Shown here: positions 61,349-64,000 of the stretch, piece by piece
Numbering within the stretch: the first letter of the stretch is position 1
Layout: every line of letters begins with the position of its first letter
Origin: an uncultured Polaribacter sp.
GTDB lineage: Bacteria > Bacteroidota > Bacteroidia > Flavobacteriales > Flavobacteriaceae
Assembly: GCA_943788865.1 (NCBI GenBank)
Contig: CALSRX010000003.1
Coordinates: 1 to 64,000 of the forward strand
Direction: 5' to 3'
Length of the DNA: 64,000 nt
The notes under the pieces: generated by a model
What the model was told of the DNA's origin: nothing
Database searches by the model: none
What the model saw: the letters and a program-made list of their open reading frames with translations, nothing else
Program-made: the position numbers and the translations under genes

Positions 61349-62698
61349 TTAAATACCAATGATTAGTTTCGCAATCCAAAAGTAAATTAGAATTCCAAAA
61401 ATATCATTACTAGTAGTAATAAATGGCCCAGTTGCAATTGCAGGATCGATTCCTCTTTTATTTAAAAACAAAGGAATGAAAGTTCCTATTAATCCAGCAA
61501 CAATAATAACCACGATTAGCGAAACAGAAATAGCAAAACCTTTTTGAAGCTCTCCGCTGTATAACCAAATAAATAAAAATAAAAAGATTGCTAAAATTAA
61601 TCCGTTTAATGAAGCAAGGAGCATTTCTTTTATCAATCTACTATTGATACTTCCTTTTACATCATCGTTTGCTAAACCTTGTACGATAATTGCAGAAGAT
61701 TGTACTCCAACATTTCCTGCCATAGCGGCAATTAATGGTGTAAAAAAGAATAAGATAGCATCTTCACTAAATAAATCTTGAAACCCCTCCATAATTAAGA
61801 AGGCTCCAATACCACCAATAAGACCTAAAAATAACCAAGGAATACGTGCTTTTGTTAAATGGAAAATACTATCATCAGAATCTACATCTTGAGTTAAACC
61901 TGCAGCCATTTGGTAATCTTTATCGGCTTCTTCTTTGATCACATCTACGATATCATCAATAGTAATTCTACCTAATAAAACCTCATTGTCATCTACAACC
62001 GGAATCGCCTCTAAATCATATTTTCGCATGATATTAGCAACATCTTCTGCTGGGTCACCAACATGAACAGCATCTACCTTTGGAATGTAAATTTCAGAAA
62101 TATGAGTCCTTGTAGAAGCAACTAATAAATCTTTTAAAGAGAGGCGCCCTTTTAATTGACCAGCATCATTTACAACATAAATAGAATGTACTCGAGTAAC
62201 TTCTTCTGCCTGAATTCGCATTTCTTTAACACATTTCAGAACATTCCAATTTTCATTTACACTCACCAACTCTTTTGCCATTAAACCACCGGCAGAATTT
62301 TCATCATAAGAAAGTAATTCTTCAATTTCTTTGACATGTTCTTCGTCTTCAATTTCAGACATTACGGCCTCTTGCCTTTCTTCAGAAAGTTCTCCAATAA
62401 TATCTGCAGCATCATCCGAGTCTAGTTCTTCAACTTCTTCAGCAATTTCTTTTGCGGTAAACTGTTCTAATATTTTTTCTCGAATATCTTCATCAAGCTC
62501 AATTAAAATCTCAGAAGTTGTTTCGCTATCTAGGAGTTTAATAATATATACCGATTCTTCAAAAGAAACATCTTCTAAAATTTCTGCAATATCTGCATGA
62601 TGTATTTCTTCAAACAGTTCAATAATCGCTTTATCATTTCCATTTTGGATATGTAATGCAATATCTTCTATAAGCTCTTTTGTGATTTCAAATGCCAT
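61349..62698 (-). CDS. mgtE: Magnesium transporter MgtE
   Basis: The 449-residue channel has an acidic N-domain (about residues 1-130), two CBS domains (residues ~135-255, with SLKDLLVAS and [18 protein letters not shown]), a plug helix and five membrane helices starting near residue 285. The selectivity region shows [19 protein letters not shown]. Mg2+ binding between the N and CBS domains closes the pore in known members. Its start overlaps the rsmA stop by 11 bp, so the two are coupled. Confidence 0.95.
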   Translation of the reverse strand: MAFEITKELIEDIALHIQNGNDKAIIELFEEIHHADIAEILEDVSFEESVYIIKLLDSETTSEILIELDEDIREKILEQFTAKEIAEEVEELDSDDAADIIGELSEERQEAVMSEIEDEEHVKEIEELLSYDENSAGGLMAKELVSVNENWNVLKCVKEMRIQAEEVTRVHSIYVVNDAGQLKGRLSLKDLLVASTRTHISEIYIPKVDAVHVGDPAEDVANIMRKYDLEAIPVVDDNEVLLGRITIDDIVDVIKEEADKDYQMAAGLTQDVDSDDSIFHLTKARIPWLFLGLIGGIGAFLIMEGFQDLFSEDAILFFFTPLIAAMAGNVGVQSSAIIVQGLANDDVKGSINSRLIKEMLLASLNGLILAIFLFLFIWLYSGELQKGFAISVSLIVVIIVAGLIGTFIPLFLNKRGIDPAIATGPFITTSNDIFGILIYFWIAKLIIGI

Positions 62699-63491
62699 TG
62701 TTAGCTATTTTTGCAGTCAAATTAATGAATTCTTGAACCGATAATTGCTCAGGGCGTTTCGCAAATATAGGGTCTTCTTTTAACGTATCCGAAAGATTAA
62801 AGGATTTTAAACTACCACGCAACATTTTTCTTCGTTGATTGAAACTTGTTTTTACAACTCTAAAAAATAATTTTTCATCTACAGGCAACGTATAGTTTTC
62901 TTTTCTGACCAACCTAATTACACCAGAATCTACTTTTGGAGGTGGGTTAAAAACAGAAGGAGGTACAGTAAATAAATATTCTACATCATAAAAAGCTTGT
63001 GTTAAAACGGATAAAATTCCGTACACTTTACTTCCTTCTTTTTCTGCAATTCTCTGAGCAACTTCTTTTTGAAACATACCAGCAAATTCTGGTACAAATT
63101 CTCTATTTTCTAGCGCTTTAAAAACGATTTGTGTAGAAATATTATAAGGGAAATTACCAATAATTGCCACCTGTTCTTTATTAAAAAGTTGTGTTATTTG
63201 TTGCTTTAAAAAATCGCCTTCTAGGATCTTAAATTTTTCTGAAGTTGTGTTTAAGTTTAGGTGCTCTAAAGGAAATGTTTCTTTTAAATAGGTAACAGAT
63301 TCAGAATCGAGCTCCATGACAGTTACTACTGCTTTTTTTTCTAATAAATACTTTGTTAAAACCCCCATTCCAGGACCAATTTCTAACACATTATTGTATC
63401 CTTTTTCAGTTAAAGAATCTGCAATTTTCTTAGCGATTGTTTCATCGGTTAAAAAGTGTTGTCCTAAATGTTTTTTGGCTTTAACGCTCAT
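62688..63491 (-). CDS. rsmA: 16S rRNA (adenine-1518/1519-N6,N6) dimethyltransferase
   Basis: The 267-residue enzyme dimethylates two adenines near the 3' end of 16S rRNA. It shows [11 protein letters not shown], motif [17 protein letters not shown], and the catalytic NFPYNIST (NLPY type), with [18 protein letters not shown] further on. The start codon is ATG 63491. DUF4286 stops 2 bp upstream on the same strand, so a three-gene operon DUF4286-rsmA-mgtE is likely. Confidence 0.96.
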   Translation of the reverse strand: MSVKAKKHLGQHFLTDETIAKKIADSLTEKGYNNVLEIGPGMGVLTKYLLEKKAVVTVMELDSESVTYLKETFPLEHLNLNTTSEKFKILEGDFLKQQITQLFNKEQVAIIGNFPYNISTQIVFKALENREFVPEFAGMFQKEVAQRIAEKEGSKVYGILSVLTQAFYDVEYLFTVPPSVFNPPPKVDSGVIRLVRKENYTLPVDEKLFFRVVKTSFNQRRKMLRGSLKSFNLSDTLKEDPIFAKRPEQLSVQEFINLTAKIANNGI

Positions 63492-63492
63492 G

Positions 63493-63822
63493 TTAATTTT
63501 TTACTTCGTTTGAGAAAAACTCGTTTACAATTTTTAATTCTGTCCTAAAAGCCAACATTTTATCTGCAAATTTTTGCATTCCGCCAATACGCAATCTATC
63601 AGCATCTTCTTTGTAATAATTGTCTAAATCTTCGCGAGTTTTTGCGCTGTATTGTACAGAATATGTAATTCCGCCCATATCTTCTTCAACCAACACTTGC
63701 GTTAATTTTGCTGAGGTAAATTTTCCGGTGGCTAAGACTTCTGGAATGTGGTTATGAATCCATTCTAACCATTCTTCATGAATACTTTGGTCTATGCTTA
63801 AAGTTACGTTGTAAATGTACAT
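63493..63822 (-). CDS. DUF4286 family protein
   Basis: The 109-residue protein matches DUF4286 of Bacteroidota: [20 protein letters not shown], a mid-domain TYSVQYSAK and a C-terminal [18 protein letters not shown]. The fold is probably a ferredoxin-like alpha-beta (Dabb-type) domain. Function unknown. It leads into rsmA. Confidence 0.85.
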   Translation of the reverse strand: MYIYNVTLSIDQSIHEEWLEWIHNHIPEVLATGKFTSAKLTQVLVEEDMGGITYSVQYSAKTREDLDNYYKEDADRLRIGGMQKFADKMLAFRTELKIVNEFFSNEVKN

Positions 63823-63833
63823 TTGTATGGTGG

Positions 63834-64000
63834 TTAATTAACAATATCTCCTCTGAGTTTCCTGTATTTTTTTCTAGCGTCAACTAAATAAATACTCGAC
63901 GGATGCTCAAAAATAATCTTTTGATAGTATTCAGAAGCTTTTTCGGTATTAATTAATTGATTTAGATAAATTTCTGCAATTTGATAGATAGAATCATCAA
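63834..64000 (-). CDS. C-terminus of a TPR-repeat protein (gene runs off the window)
   Basis: The 54 visible codons read DDSIYQIAEIYLNQLINTEK and then ASEYYQKIIFEHPSS, which has the helix pairs and small-residue spacing of tetratricopeptide repeats, and end RGDIVN-stop at 63834. Only the end of the gene is in the window. It lies 11 bp upstream of the DUF4286 start, so it could head the same operon. Likely an exported or cytoplasmic scaffold protein. Confidence 0.7.
   Translation of the reverse strand, partial: DDSIYQIAEIYLNQLINTEKASEYYQKIIFEHPSSIYLVDARKKYRKLRGDIVN

Noticed and set aside
62331-62600. Serine-rich frame opposite mgtE
   Set aside because: It is the complement of the acidic Glu/Asp-rich N-domain of MgtE, so serine codons appear by necessity.
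1-64000. tRNA, rRNA, CRISPR array or tmRNA
   Set aside because: I looked in all gaps longer than about 60 bp for cloverleaf-like arms and regular direct repeats and found none. A covariance-model scan would settle it.

Overview
The window looks like a chromosomal segment of a marine-type member of the Flavobacteriaceae (Bacteroidota), of the Polaribacter/Tenacibaculum kind; the genus is inference. The signs are low G+C, two proteins with C-terminal type IX secretion (T9SS) sorting domains, many Bacteroidota-only families (DUF3109, DUF3078, DUF2480, DUF4286, DUF6503-like), poor Shine-Dalgarno sequences, and Bacteroidota -7 promoter boxes (TAnnTTTG) a short way upstream of many start codons. 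No rRNA, tRNA or CRISPR array was seen. Coding is dense, and almost every identifiable housekeeping gene is intact.

Layout. 0-7.2 kb: a small flavoprotein, a DUF3109 gene plus lipoprotein, then a dNTP module (nrdB, nrdA, dgt). 7.2-16 kb: a large T9SS-exported Asp-box protein, dxs and tadA, a scar holding pieces of two broken genes, and a two-gene operon of secreted/lipoprotein amidohydrolases. 16-20 kb: an accessory island. It holds a 131-bp imperfect palindrome, the relic of a T9SS tail, a multi-pass membrane protein, a complete tyrosine recombinase, and a mobile mystery protein A/B (HTH + Fic) pair bounded by 29-bp direct repeats copied from the 3' end of recJ. 20-29.7 kb: recJ, osmC-like, a PLP enzyme with a dipeptide epimerase, an AhpD-like protein, two M28 peptidases, rsmI and a cupin. 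29.8-41 kb: aspS, a ClC transporter with CBS domains, hflX, several envelope proteins, two tandem DUF3078 paralogues, and a sufE/sufT/DUF2480 operon. 41-54.3 kb: PfkB kinase and purF, sodB, fbp, an aspartate kinase, a fused O-/N-acyltransferase (aminolipid synthesis), a 5'-truncated T9SS protein, a 2-hydroxyacid dehydrogenase and panB. 54.4-64 kb: an ECF sigma factor with a small ZAS-motif protein, an O-methyltransferase, tatA, a PBP4-type lipoprotein, mutS, a TrmH-type methyltransferase, mgtE, rsmA, DUF4286 and the end of a TPR protein.

The most unusual region is the island next to recJ. A TA-like Fic module sits between two copies of a 29-bp repeat. Each copy contains an ATAA-N6-TTAT core, the same geometry as a Xer/dif core, and a Xer-family recombinase lies 20 bp outside one copy. 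This resembles the pdif modules described on Acinetobacter plasmids, or an integron-like capture site, but on a flavobacterial chromosome. A second theme is a set of intergenic palindromic repeats of several families. The three best-defined families all begin GTCAT, and two of them have copies ending ATGAC. They occur mostly at operon ends.
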